A DNA stretch of 64,000 nucleotides, taken from contig NZ_NSGG01000005.1 of NCBI RefSeq assembly GCF_002295065.1, positions 186,001 through 250,000 on the forward strand, in the 5' to 3' direction. Position numbers and translations under genes: made by a program. This DNA is from Mesorhizobium sp. WSM3859 (GTDB taxonomy: Bacteria; Pseudomonadota; Alphaproteobacteria; Rhizobiales; Rhizobiaceae). Positions 8,629 to 17,012 of the stretch are shown here, one piece after another. Position 1 is the stretch's first letter. Each line of letters begins with the position of its first letter. Below the pieces are notes generated by a model. That model did not search any database and was not told where the DNA came from. It saw only the letters and a list, made by a program, of their open reading frames with translations.

Positions 8629-10824
8629 ATGCTGGACAAACCCGCCTCTGCGCTGCGCATCCGCGAAAGGCTGCTCGAATCCGAACGGCTGATGGACGAG
8701 ACCGGCTGCTATGACGGCATTACGGAACTCCATCTGCGCAACCAGGATCCGCTGAAGTTCGAGACGCTGCACACCAAATTGCGGGCCTATTGCGTCTCGG
8801 CCCGCGAGATGGCGCGTCGCATCTCGGCCTCGCCCGGCGTGCGCGAGGTCGGCGAGATGGTCGTCGCCATCTATACGCCGGAGGGCGATGCCATCGCGCT
8901 CTCCAACGGCATCATGGTGCATGTGCACACGATGAGCCGCTTCATCAAATGGATGATCCGCAACGGCTACGAGGAGAACCCGCAGATACGCGACGGCGAC
9001 ATCTTCGCCAACAACGACGCCTTCATAGGCACCGTGCAGGTGCCGGACGTGATGGACGTGGTGCCGATCTTCCATTCCGGCAAGCTGGTAGGCTGGGCGG
9101 GGGCCGTCTGCCACGAGCTCGAAGCCGGCGGCATCACGCCCGGCGGTGACGTGGCGCTGGCGCAGGAGCGTTTTACCGAGGGCCTGTTCGTCTGCGCTGA
9201 AAAGGTCGGCGAGAATGATGAGCTCAGGCGCGACTACGTCATCCGCTGCGAGCGCAACCTCCGCATGCCGATCTACTGGGTGCTCGACGAGAAGGCCAAG
9301 GTCGCCTCCTGCATCGACATGCGCGAAAGCGTCAAGGCGCTGATCGACGAGATCGGCCTCGACTACTGGATGCAGGTATCGAAGGAATTCATCGAGGAGG
9401 GCCGCCGCGCCCAGCTCGCCCGCACGCGCCAGCTCACCGTTCCCGGCATCTATCGCGGCCACACCTTCTACGGCCACGTCACCGCCGGCAAGCCGGGCTA
9501 CCAGCCGCTCGGCGATCCCGACTGGCTCTACAACATCCCGATCGAGATGGAGATCACCACCGACGGCAAGATCATCATGGACTTCGAGGGCACGCAGCCC
9601 TGGGGCTACCATTCGATGAACTGCACGCCGGCCGGCATGGATGGCGGCATGTTCGTGACGCTGACCCAGCACATGAATTTCGAGGGCCTGGTCAATGACG
9701 GTGCCTGGATGGCGACCGAGCTGAAGCTGCCGCATGGCACCTGGACCAACCCCGACAACGAGATGGTGGCGACGGCCACCTCCTGGGCGCTGCTTCTGCC
9801 GGCCTATGGCGTCTTCCAGCGGCTCTTGTCGCGCTCCTTCATCGCCCGCGGCTTCGTCGAGGAAGCCTTTGTCGGCCAGGTCAACAGCCCGATGATCGAG
9901 ATGGGGGGCACCAGCCAGTACGGCACGCCCTTCGGCATGGCGCATTTCGAATGCGCCGCCGCCGGCTCAGGCGCTTTGGCCATCAAGGATGGTTTGGACA
10001 CCGCCTATGTCGGCTGGAACCCGGAATCCGACATGGGCAATATCGAGATCTGGGAACAGAACATGCCGATGCTCTATATCGGCAGGTCGATTGTTCCCAA
10101 CTCCGGCGGCGCCGGCAAATATCGCGGCGGCTGCTCGTTCCTGTCGACCTGGCTGGTTTCCAAGACCGATCATCTGCGGCTGGTGACGTCCGAACATTCC
10201 TCGCGCGTGTTCGACAATGGCGGGCTGTGCGGCGGCTATCCGGCGCCGACCTGCCAGAAGCACCGCGCGGTGCGCGATTCGAATATCTTCGAGCTGGCAG
10301 AGAACGGCGCGCCGCTGGCGCATCACACCGGCACCAATCCCTATCGCTCGGAGCTGGAGGTGCGGCTGGAGGGCGAGCATGTGACGCTGGAGGGGCCATA
10401 CATCACCGCGCCGCACAAGACCGGCGACGTCTTTACCCATTCCTACAATGGCGGCGGCGGCTACGGCGACGTGCTGGAACGTGACCCGGTCAAGACCGCC
10501 TGGGATGTCGAGAACGGATTCCTCACAAGGCAAGCCGCTGAAAGCATCTTCGGCATCGTGCTCGACGAGGACGAGGAGGGTTTTCCGGTCGCCAATCTGG
10601 AAGCCACCAAACGCCATCGTGCCGAGATGCGGGCAAAGCGTCTGGCGCGCGCCAAGCCGGTTTCGGAGTGGATGGCCAAGGAGCGTGAACGGGTGAAGGC
10701 GGCCGATTTCGCGCCCGAGGTGAAGAAGATGTATGCCAGCGCGATCAAGCTGTCGCCGCGCTTCACCGGGGATTTTTCGGCCTTCTGGGATGTCGACGCC
10801 AAATCGACCTTCGGCGTGGAGTAA
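8629..10824 (+). CDS. acxB: acetone carboxylase-like alpha subunit (hydantoinase B family)
   Basis: 731-residue HyuB-family subunit, the largest partner of the ATP-dependent ketone carboxylases. Recognisable stretches are NNDAFIGTVQVPDVMDVVP, CHELEAGGITPGGD, NCTPAGMDGGMF and the C-terminal HSYNGGGGYGDVLERDP. The start is the ATG 14 bases after the beta-subunit stop, behind a GAGAAGGG ribosome-binding site; an in-frame ATG further upstream lies inside acxA. Together with the small zinc-ribbon subunit that follows, the composition is beta-alpha-gamma, as in acetone carboxylase. The physiological ketone is unproven. Confidence 0.82.
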   Translation: MLDKPASALRIRERLLESERLMDETGCYDGITELHLRNQDPLKFETLHTKLRAYCVSAREMARRISASPGVREVGEMVVAIYTPEGDAIALSNGIMVHVHTMSRFIKWMIRNGYEENPQIRDGDIFANNDAFIGTVQVPDVMDVVPIFHSGKLVGWAGAVCHELEAGGITPGGDVALAQERFTEGLFVCAEKVGENDELRRDYVIRCERNLRMPIYWVLDEKAKVASCIDMRESVKALIDEIGLDYWMQVSKEFIEEGRRAQLARTRQLTVPGIYRGHTFYGHVTAGKPGYQPLGDPDWLYNIPIEMEITTDGKIIMDFEGTQPWGYHSMNCTPAGMDGGMFVTLTQHMNFEGLVNDGAWMATELKLPHGTWTNPDNEMVATATSWALLLPAYGVFQRLLSRSFIARGFVEEAFVGQVNSPMIEMGGTSQYGTPFGMAHFECAAAGSGALAIKDGLDTAYVGWNPESDMGNIEIWEQNMPMLYIGRSIVPNSGGAGKYRGGCSFLSTWLVSKTDHLRLVTSEHSSRVFDNGGLCGGYPAPTCQKHRAVRDSNIFELAENGAPLAHHTGTNPYRSELEVRLEGEHVTLEGPYITAPHKTGDVFTHSYNGGGGYGDVLERDPVKTAWDVENGFLTRQAAESIFGIVLDEDEEGFPVANLEATKRHRAEMRAKRLARAKPVSEWMAKERERVKAADFAPEVKKMYASAIKLSPRFTGDFSAFWDVDAKSTFGVE

Positions 10825-10830
10825 GAGACC

Positions 10831-11337
10831 ATGACCTCATACAGCAAGGAAGTCATCGCCGATCTGGTTGCCGGCACGCTGCCCTGGCCGCAGACGCGCC
10901 GCATCATGAGCGCCTACAAGGACGACGATCGTTTCTTCAAATATGTCGCGGTGCTGCAGGAGCGCGTCGGCTGGAAGGATCCGATCCTGCTTCCGGTCGG
11001 CGACCATCTCTTCATCTGCCAGAGCGGCGACGAGCGGGTGACGAAATGCGAATGCGGCCACTCCTTCGGCGACTACCGCAGGAACTGGAAGCTGAAGGCC
11101 GCGATCATCGTGCGCGACAGCGAGGAGACGCTGCGCGAGATCTACCCCAACAGCGACCTGCCGGATCCGGATTGGATGGAAATCCGCGAATTCATCTGCC
11201 CGCAATGCGGCACGCTGCACGAGGTCGAGGCGGCGGCGCCCGGCTACCCCATCGTGCATGATTTCGAGCCCGATCTGGAAGGGTTCTACCGCGACTGGCT
11301 GGGCAAGCCGCTGGAGCCGTTGAACAAGGGAGACTGA
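10831..11337 (+). CDS. acxC: acetone carboxylase-like gamma subunit
   Basis: 168-residue small subunit, almost exactly the family length. It has two paired-cysteine motifs, CECGHSFGD near residue 71 and CPQCGTLHEVEA near residue 124, which can form a metal site, and ends with HDFEPDLEGFYRDWLG, strongly like AcxC of acetone carboxylases. This subunit separates the acetone carboxylase group from hydantoinases and oxoprolinases, which lack it. It starts 6 bases after the alpha-subunit stop; a short-chain dehydrogenase starts 7 bases after its own stop, so all are one operon. Confidence 0.88.
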   Translation: MTSYSKEVIADLVAGTLPWPQTRRIMSAYKDDDRFFKYVAVLQERVGWKDPILLPVGDHLFICQSGDERVTKCECGHSFGDYRRNWKLKAAIIVRDSEETLREIYPNSDLPDPDWMEIREFICPQCGTLHEVEAAAPGYPIVHDFEPDLEGFYRDWLGKPLEPLNKGD

Positions 11338-11344
11338 TGCCGCA

Positions 11345-12115
11345 ATGGGCCGCGTCGCAGGCAAGGTGGCGCTCGTCACCGGGGCCGGGCTCGGCCTCGG
11401 GCGGGCGTCCTCGCTTCTGCTGGCGGCGGAAGGCGCAAGGCTGGTCGTCAGCGACATCGACGAGGGCCTCGCCGCCGATACGGCGGCCGAGATCGTCAAG
11501 GCGGGCGGCGAGGCGTTGACGCTACGCCACGATGTGTCGAAGTCCGAGGAGTGGTCCGCCGTCATGGCGGTGATCGAGCAGCGCTTCGGGCGGCTCGACG
11601 TGCTGGTCAACAATGCCGGCATTGCGATTGCCAAAAACGTCGAGGACACGACTTTAGCCGAATGGCGGCGCACCATGGCGGTCAATCTCGACGGCGTCTT
11701 CCTCGGCTGCCAGGAGGGCATCAAGCTGATGAAGAAATCCGGCGGCGGATCGATCATCAATCTCTCCTCCATAGACGGCATCATCGGCGAGGCGGATCTT
11801 GCCGCCTACTGCGCCTCCAAGGGCGGTGTGCGCACCTTGACCAAGGCGGTTGCGGTGCATTGCGCCGAGCAGCGCTACGGCATCCGCTGCAATTCCATCC
11901 ATCCAGGCTATATCTGGACGCCGCAGACCGAGAACTATCTGCGCGACCTCGGCACACTCGAGCAGGAGAAGGCCAAGGCGCTGTCGCGCCATCCGATCGG
12001 TTTCCTCGGCGAGCCCAACGACATTGCCTACATGGTTCTCTACCTCGCCTCGGATGAATCGAAATTCGTCACCGGCTCCGAAATGGTCGTCGACGGAGGT
12101 TATCTTGCAGTGTGA
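11345..12115 (+). CDS. short-chain dehydrogenase/reductase (SDR), first of pair
   Basis: 256-residue classical SDR. It has the cofactor motif TGAGLGLG near residue 12, an Asp after the second strand (VVSDID) that favours NAD(H), NNAG near residue 88, the catalytic Ser in LSSIDG and the YCASKGG active-site motif near residue 156. It starts 7 bases after the gamma subunit of the ketone carboxylase, so it is in that operon. A plausible role, inferred from position, is interconverting a secondary alcohol with the ketone that is carboxylated, or reducing the keto product. Confidence 0.88.
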   Translation: MGRVAGKVALVTGAGLGLGRASSLLLAAEGARLVVSDIDEGLAADTAAEIVKAGGEALTLRHDVSKSEEWSAVMAVIEQRFGRLDVLVNNAGIAIAKNVEDTTLAEWRRTMAVNLDGVFLGCQEGIKLMKKSGGGSIINLSSIDGIIGEADLAAYCASKGGVRTLTKAVAVHCAEQRYGIRCNSIHPGYIWTPQTENYLRDLGTLEQEKAKALSRHPIGFLGEPNDIAYMVLYLASDESKFVTGSEMVVDGGYLAV

Positions 12116-12133
12116 ACTCGGAGCGCGTTCGCG

Positions 12134-12961
12134 ATGACCAATCTCACCGGCCGCAGCGCCATCATCACCGGTGGCTTTTCGGGCATGGGCTTTGCGATAG
12201 CAACGGCGCTCGCCAAGGCTGGCGCCAATGTCGCCGTCGGCTCCTATGTGGCGCCGCCGCAGGCGGGCAGGGCGGACGCCGCCTATTATCCCGGCGCCGA
12301 CGAGATCGAGCGCGTGAAGTCGGCCCTGGCCGCTCACGGCACCAGTGTGCATGCCGCCCATCTCGACGTGCGCGACAGCGCGCTCACCAATCTCTTCTTC
12401 GCGGAAGCCCAGGCGGCCATCGGCCCTGCCGACATCCTGGTCAATGCCGCCGGCACCACCGCCGAGCAGCCGGTCTGCGGCCATTCCGACGAGCTCTGGG
12501 ACAAGATCGTCGACACCAACCTCACAGGGGCGTTCCGTACGACCCGCGCGGTCCTGCCCGGCATGATCGAACGCGGCTGGGGCCGCATCGTCAACATCGG
12601 CTCGACGGCGGCTTCCGTCGGCTGGAAGGACAACCCAGCTTACTGCGCCTCCAAGGCCGGCCTGCTCGGCCTGACGCGCTGCGTGGCGCTCGAAGGCGCG
12701 GCACGCGGCGTCACCTGCGTCATGATCAGCCCGACCTGGGTCGAGACCGAGCTGATGCGCCGCAACGTCGCGCAAGTGGTCGAGCGCGAAGGCAAGGGCC
12801 GCAGCGCCGAGGAGCTGATGGACGAATTCCGGAAGGGCAACCCCCAGGGCCGCATGATGCAGCCGGAGGAGATCGCGGCGCTCGCCGTCTTCCTCTGCTC
12901 GGACCTCGCCAAGGGGATCACCATGGAAAACATCCAGATCACCGGTGGAGCTTTATGGTAA
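12134..12961 (+). CDS. short-chain dehydrogenase/reductase (SDR), second of pair
   Basis: 275-residue SDR with TGGFSGMG at the cofactor site, NAAG, GSTAAS and YCASKAG at the active site. An insertion near residues 40-65 (PPQAGRADAAYYPGADEIE) is longer than in the neighbouring SDR, and the C-terminal GKGRSAEELMDEFRKGNPQGR region is reminiscent of 3-hydroxybutyrate dehydrogenase-type SDRs. It lies 18 bases after the first SDR and closes the operon; 59 bases later a convergent regulator ends. A role in handling the beta-keto or 3-hydroxy acid made by the carboxylase is an inference. Confidence 0.86.
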   Translation: MTNLTGRSAIITGGFSGMGFAIATALAKAGANVAVGSYVAPPQAGRADAAYYPGADEIERVKSALAAHGTSVHAAHLDVRDSALTNLFFAEAQAAIGPADILVNAAGTTAEQPVCGHSDELWDKIVDTNLTGAFRTTRAVLPGMIERGWGRIVNIGSTAASVGWKDNPAYCASKAGLLGLTRCVALEGAARGVTCVMISPTWVETELMRRNVAQVVEREGKGRSAEELMDEFRKGNPQGRMMQPEEIAALAVFLCSDLAKGITMENIQITGGALW

Positions 12962-13020
12962 AACCCGCGCCGGCAAGGAGCGCCTGCAGCCGCTCGCTGC
13001 CGGCGATGCCTTCCAAAACG

Positions 13021-13659
13021 TCACGCCGCCTGCAGCTGAAGCCTCTTCAGCTTCGACACCATGGCCGGCCCAAGCATCTTTTCCGAATATTCGACAAGCA
13101 GCGCCCGCGCCTCCAGATGCGAGATGGCATCGTCCGAATGGCCGCGCCGCAGCCAGAAACCGTCGAGCATCGCGGCGAAGCCGCGTACGAAATGGTCGAT
13201 TTCCTCTCTCGACCACAGCGGCGAAAGCGCCGAGCCGATGTTCGACCGCAGGCGTTTGTAGAACAGCTCCTGCAGCCGGGCGTAACGCGGGTTGTGCGCG
13301 GCTTCCGCATAAAACGACACCCAGGCATTGGCCGTGTTGCGCTCGAACTTTTCTTCCGGGAAATTGCCGTCGACGATCGCCGTCAGTCGATCCCAGCGGG
13401 TCTCGGCCTGGCGCAGATTGACCACCACGGCGTCCATGAGCACACGGTTGGCGTAGCGCACCATCTCGAACAGCACCTGGTCCTTGTCCTTGAAATAATA
13501 GGTCAGGATGCCCTGCGACATGCCGGCCTCATGGCAGATACGGGTCGTCGTCAGGCCCTTCAGCCCGTCGCGAAGGAAGATGCGGTGCGCCGCCTCGATC
13601 AGTTCGACCCGCCTGATGTCCTCGATGCGGGTGCGTTGTTTCTTCGTCCTGGTCGCCAT
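13021..13659 (-). CDS. TetR-family regulator, BetI-like
   Basis: 212-residue regulator with an N-terminal TetR helix-turn-helix (TTTRICHEAGMSQGILTYYF, about residues 37-56). The C-terminal half matches BetI repressors in the NFPEEKFERNTANAW and FYAEAAHNPRYARLQELFYKRL stretches. BetI proteins respond to choline and repress glycine-betaine synthesis or uptake genes. Divergent from the alcohol dehydrogenase and close to a quaternary-amine importer, it probably controls one or both. I chose the ATG of MATRTKKQR; the frame is open 19 codons further upstream but into AT-rich promoter-like DNA. Confidence 0.85.
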   Translation of the reverse strand: MATRTKKQRTRIEDIRRVELIEAAHRIFLRDGLKGLTTTRICHEAGMSQGILTYYFKDKDQVLFEMVRYANRVLMDAVVVNLRQAETRWDRLTAIVDGNFPEEKFERNTANAWVSFYAEAAHNPRYARLQELFYKRLRSNIGSALSPLWSREEIDHFVRGFAAMLDGFWLRRGHSDDAISHLEARALLVEYSEKMLGPAMVSKLKRLQLQAA

Positions 13660-13752
13660 GGGTTTCGTATATCCGACGAAAATTTTGTACGCACTAACAA
13701 ATTTTTGTATTGCCATATGATTTTGGCAGGCCTAGGCTGCGAAGGCAAGCAG
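13660..13752. promoter_or_regulatory. AT-rich divergent promoter region between BetI-like regulator and alcohol dehydrogenase
   Basis: 93 bases between two divergent starts, clearly richer in A/T than the flanking genes (ACGAAAATTTTGTACGCACT, then ACAAATTTTTGTATTGCC). AAAATTTTGT and ACAAATTTTTGT form a loose inverted pair that could be the TetR-family operator. GAAGG lies 7 bases before the plus-strand ATG at 13753. Confidence 0.5.
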
Positions 13753-14808
13753 ATGCCGGACGGACTATCGATGACGTCGCACACACAAACGATGCGGGCC
13801 GCGGTCCTAGGCAGCTATGGCGAGCCGCTCGAGATCACCAGCGTGCCGCGTCCCGTCGCCGGCCCCGGTCAGATATTGGTGCGGCTTCAGGCTTGCGGCG
13901 TCTGCCATACCGACGTGCATATCTGGCGCGGCGAAAGCGTTCCGCCGCACGCGCCTTCACCCTTCGTCATGGGCCATGAGGGCATCGGCCGCGTCGAGGC
14001 GATAGGCGACGGCGTCGGCGGCTGGTCGCTCGGCGATCGTGCCGGCGTGCCCTGGATCCACGACACCTGCCGCCGTTGCGATGAATGCCTGGACGGCTAC
14101 GAGTCCTTTTGCCAGCATCATCGCGCGCATGGCTTGAACGTGCCTGGCGCCTTTGCCGAGTATGTCGTCTGCGACGCGAGCTTCGCGGTGGCGCTTCCCG
14201 AAGCCATCGATCCGGTGACCACCGCGCCGGTGATGTGCGCCGGCGTTACCGCTTACGGCGCTGTGAAGCGGGCGGGGCTGAAAGCCGGCGAAAAATGCAT
14301 CGTCCTCGGCTGCGGCGGCCTCGGCCTTTATGCGGTGCAGATCGCCAGCCGGCTCGGCGTCAGCGTGCTCGCCGTCGACCGCGACCCGGCGAAGCTGGAG
14401 ATCGCCCGCCGCTACGGTGCGGCGGAAACCGAAATCGCCGACTCGGGCTTGCCCTCGCGGCTGGCGGCGAAGGGCGAAAAATACCACGCCTGCATCAATT
14501 TCGCGCCGACCACCGCGACCTGGGACGCGATGGTCGCGGGTATCCGGCCGCGCGGCAGGATCATCGCCGCGGCCATGGTCTTCCAGCCGGTGCCGCTCAT
14601 TCAGGAATGGCTGACGGCCACCGGCGTTCTCATCACCGGCACCAGCGTCGGCACAAGGCAGGAGATGCGCGAGCTGGTCGCCATGCATGCAAATAAGCCG
14701 CTTGAAACGACGGTCGAGGTCATCGGGCTGGAAGACGTGTCGGCAGCACTTGTCGCTCTCGAACAGGGCCGGTCGAAAGGGAGGTACGTCATCAGCTTTG
14801 CGGACTAA
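13753..14808 (+). CDS. zinc-dependent alcohol dehydrogenase, medium-chain family
   Basis: 351-residue medium-chain dehydrogenase. The catalytic zinc ligands are in GVCHTDVH and GHEGIGRVEAIGDG; the structural-zinc cysteines are spaced as TCRRCDECLDGYESFC; the Rossmann motif is GCGGLGLYAVQIA with an Asp (AVDRDPAKL) that favours NAD. It oxidises an alcohol to an aldehyde or ketone; the substrate is unknown. The start has a GAAGG site; an in-frame ATG at 13771 is an alternative. Divergent from the BetI-like regulator and 106 bases before the quaternary-amine binding protein. Confidence 0.88.
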   Translation: MPDGLSMTSHTQTMRAAVLGSYGEPLEITSVPRPVAGPGQILVRLQACGVCHTDVHIWRGESVPPHAPSPFVMGHEGIGRVEAIGDGVGGWSLGDRAGVPWIHDTCRRCDECLDGYESFCQHHRAHGLNVPGAFAEYVVCDASFAVALPEAIDPVTTAPVMCAGVTAYGAVKRAGLKAGEKCIVLGCGGLGLYAVQIASRLGVSVLAVDRDPAKLEIARRYGAAETEIADSGLPSRLAAKGEKYHACINFAPTTATWDAMVAGIRPRGRIIAAAMVFQPVPLIQEWLTATGVLITGTSVGTRQEMRELVAMHANKPLETTVEVIGLEDVSAALVALEQGRSKGRYVISFAD

Positions 14809-14914
14809 GGACTGTTCCAGGCGGCCAGGGGAGTGGCGCGCGGAAAGAGGCTAGCGGCAGCCTCGCCATCAAGGATGAAACCCGAACCATAAACATCCAT
14901 ACAGGGGAACGATC

Positions 14915-15856
14915 ATGCCGAATAGAATTAACAGACTGAGAAATGCAGGAATTGGCCTGGCTCTGGCGCTTGCCGCCACGACGCCCAGCCTCAGCGCCGA
15001 GCTCGGCGCCAAGGACGAGCCGATCAAGCTTGCGATGCTGGAATGGACCGGCGCGCATGTCTCCACCCACATCGCCGGACAGCTTCTTGAAAAGCTCGGC
15101 TACAAGGTCGAATACGTCACCGCCGGCAACTTCCCGCAGTTTTCCGGTCTCGCCGACGGCTCGCTCAGCGCCTCGGTCGAGGTGTGGATGAACAATGTCG
15201 GCGACATCTATCCGAAGACGCTCGCCGCCAAGCAGATCGAGGATATCGGCAAGCTCGACCTGAAGACGCGTGAGGGCTGGATCTACCCGAAATATATGGA
15301 GACGGTCTGCCCCGGCCTGCCCGACTGGACGGCGCTCAACAAACCGGACTGCATCAAGGCGCTGTCGACGCCGGAAACCGCGCCCAACGCGCGCTTCCTC
15401 GACTATCCGGCCGACTGGGGCTCGCGGGCCGCCACGATCCTTGCCGACAACAACATGCAATACACTGCCGTTCCGTCGGGTTCCGAGGGCGCGCTCGTGG
15501 CCGAGCTCGAAGCCGCCGAGGCTGCCAAGACACCGCTGGTGATGATGTTCTGGGGGCCACATTATGCGCTGGCCGAAAACGACGTCGGCTGGGTCACCAT
15601 GCCGCCCTGCAAGGAGCAGACCAACGAGCACTGCATCACCCCGCCCGATGTCGACAAGATCGTCTGGTCGGGCTTCGGCGCCAAATGGCCGGCGGCCTAC
15701 GCCTTGCTCAAGGCCTTCAAGATGGACGCCGGCGAGCAGGAGAAGATGATGCTTGCCGTCGACAAGAAGGGCGAGGACCTCGACGCCGTGGTCAAGGCCT
15801 GGATCGACAAGAACGAGGCGGTGTGGAAGCCCTGGGTCGACGGCGCCAAGGGATAA
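14915..15856 (+). CDS. proX: glycine betaine/choline-type ABC transporter substrate-binding protein
   Basis: 313-residue periplasmic protein of the OpuAC/ProX family. A signal peptide covers about residues 1-28 (two arginines, then GIGLALALAATTPSLSA). The mature part has the family stretches KLAMLEWTGAHVSTHIAGQLL, VEVWMNNVGDIYP, TPLVMMFWGPHYAL and aromatic residues suited to bind a quaternary ammonium group. It delivers betaine, choline or carnitine-like compounds to the following ATPase and permease. A strong hairpin lies between it and the ATPase gene, probably raising its abundance over the membrane parts. Confidence 0.88.
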   Translation: MPNRINRLRNAGIGLALALAATTPSLSAELGAKDEPIKLAMLEWTGAHVSTHIAGQLLEKLGYKVEYVTAGNFPQFSGLADGSLSASVEVWMNNVGDIYPKTLAAKQIEDIGKLDLKTREGWIYPKYMETVCPGLPDWTALNKPDCIKALSTPETAPNARFLDYPADWGSRAATILADNNMQYTAVPSGSEGALVAELEAAEAAKTPLVMMFWGPHYALAENDVGWVTMPPCKEQTNEHCITPPDVDKIVWSGFGAKWPAAYALLKAFKMDAGEQEKMMLAVDKKGEDLDAVVKAWIDKNEAVWKPWVDGAKG

Positions 15857-15895
15857 ATTCGCTGATGTGCCTGGCAAAGGCTAAGGGCGATAAGG

Positions 15896-15925
15896 GCCCG
15901 GCTTCCGCAATGCGCGGAGCCGGGC
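15896..15925 (+). terminator. stem-loop between proX and proV (processing/attenuation hairpin)
   Basis: GCCCGGCTTCCGC (15896-15908) pairs with GCGGAGCCGGGC (15914-15925) with one bulged base and a 5-base loop. No T-run follows, so it is more likely a 3' mRNA-stabilising or partial-termination structure than a complete terminator. Such hairpins often follow binding-protein genes of ABC importers. Confidence 0.55.
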
Positions 15926-15950
15926 GACCAATCGGCAGGGGTCGATCGGA

Positions 15951-17012
15951 ATGTACACTGCAGCGCGCCCGATAAAGCTTGCCTGCCGCAATGTCTGGAA
16001 GGTCTATGGCCGGCGTCCGGACTATTATTTCGACTCGCGCGGCTATGTGATCGACCCCGATGCGCTGGCCGAGCGTCTGCGTGCCGAAGCGCATCTGCCC
16101 GCCGTGGTCGATGCCAGCTTCGAGGTGGCGACGGGCGAGATCTTCGTCATCATGGGCCTGTCCGGCTCCGGCAAGTCGACCCTGGTGCGCTGTCTGTCGC
16201 GCCTGGTCGAGCCGAGCGCCGGCGAGATCCTGCTCGACGGCAGGAACCTGCTCGCCGCCAGCGGCAAGGAGCTCATCGAGCTGCGCCGTCACGCCATGGG
16301 CATGGTGTTCCAGAATTTCGGCCTGCTGCCGCATCTGAGCGTATTGGACAATGTCGCCTTCCCGCTGAAAATCCAGGGCAAGCCGGCGAAGGAGCGCGAG
16401 GCCCGCGCCCGCGAGATGATCGCGCTGGTCGGGCTCGAAGGACGCGAGGCATCCTTCCCGCACCAGCTCTCCGGCGGCCAGCAGCAGCGCGTCGGCATCG
16501 CCCGGTCGCTGGCGGTCGGGCCTGAACTCTGGTTTCTTGACGAGCCGTTCTCGGCACTCGATCCGCTGATCCGCAAGCAGATGCAGGACGAGTTCCTGCG
16601 CCTTCAGCGCATGCTGAAGAAGACCATCATCTTCATCACCCACGATATCGCCGAGGCCTTCCGCCTGGCCGACCGGCTGGCGATCATGCGGGCGGGCAAG
16701 ATCGTGCAGATCGGCCGCCCGGCCGACATCGTGCTCAATCCGGCCGACGACTATGTCGCCCAGTTCACCGAGGACATGCCGCTGCTGCGCGTCATCACCG
16801 CCGGCGACATCGCCACGCCGGCCAATGGCACGGCCCTGCCGGAGCGCAGCGTCGCCGCCGATACCAGCCTCGAGGCGTTGATCCCGCAGCTCGCCTCCGG
16901 TGTGAGTGCTTTCACGGTACCAGTCGCAGGTGACGGTCCGCCGGCGGTGCTTAGCGCCGGCGCGGTGCTTGCGGTGCTGGAGCGCGAGCAGGCGAGGCGC
17001 AAAAGCTCATGA
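15951..17012 (+). CDS. proV: glycine betaine/choline-type ABC transporter ATP-binding protein
   Basis: 353-residue ATPase of the ProV/ChoV type. Walker A is GLSGSGKST near residue 65, the signature is LSGGQQQR, Walker B is LWFLDEPFSALD and the switch His is in FITHDIAEA. A family-typical insert (DYYFDSRGYVIDPDALAERL) precedes Walker A. The C-terminal about 100 residues are not an obvious CBS pair and may be a degenerate regulatory region. It energises the permease, whose ATG overlaps its stop (4 bases). Confidence 0.9.
   Translation: MYTAARPIKLACRNVWKVYGRRPDYYFDSRGYVIDPDALAERLRAEAHLPAVVDASFEVATGEIFVIMGLSGSGKSTLVRCLSRLVEPSAGEILLDGRNLLAASGKELIELRRHAMGMVFQNFGLLPHLSVLDNVAFPLKIQGKPAKEREARAREMIALVGLEGREASFPHQLSGGQQQRVGIARSLAVGPELWFLDEPFSALDPLIRKQMQDEFLRLQRMLKKTIIFITHDIAEAFRLADRLAIMRAGKIVQIGRPADIVLNPADDYVAQFTEDMPLLRVITAGDIATPANGTALPERSVAADTSLEALIPQLASGVSAFTVPVAGDGPPAVLSAGAVLAVLEREQARRKSS

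Noticed and set aside
12112..13752. Upstream extension of the alcohol dehydrogenase frame through the SDR and TetR genes
   Set aside because: It covers two well-supported genes on other frames; Arg/Pro-rich composition is typical of a high-GC shadow frame.
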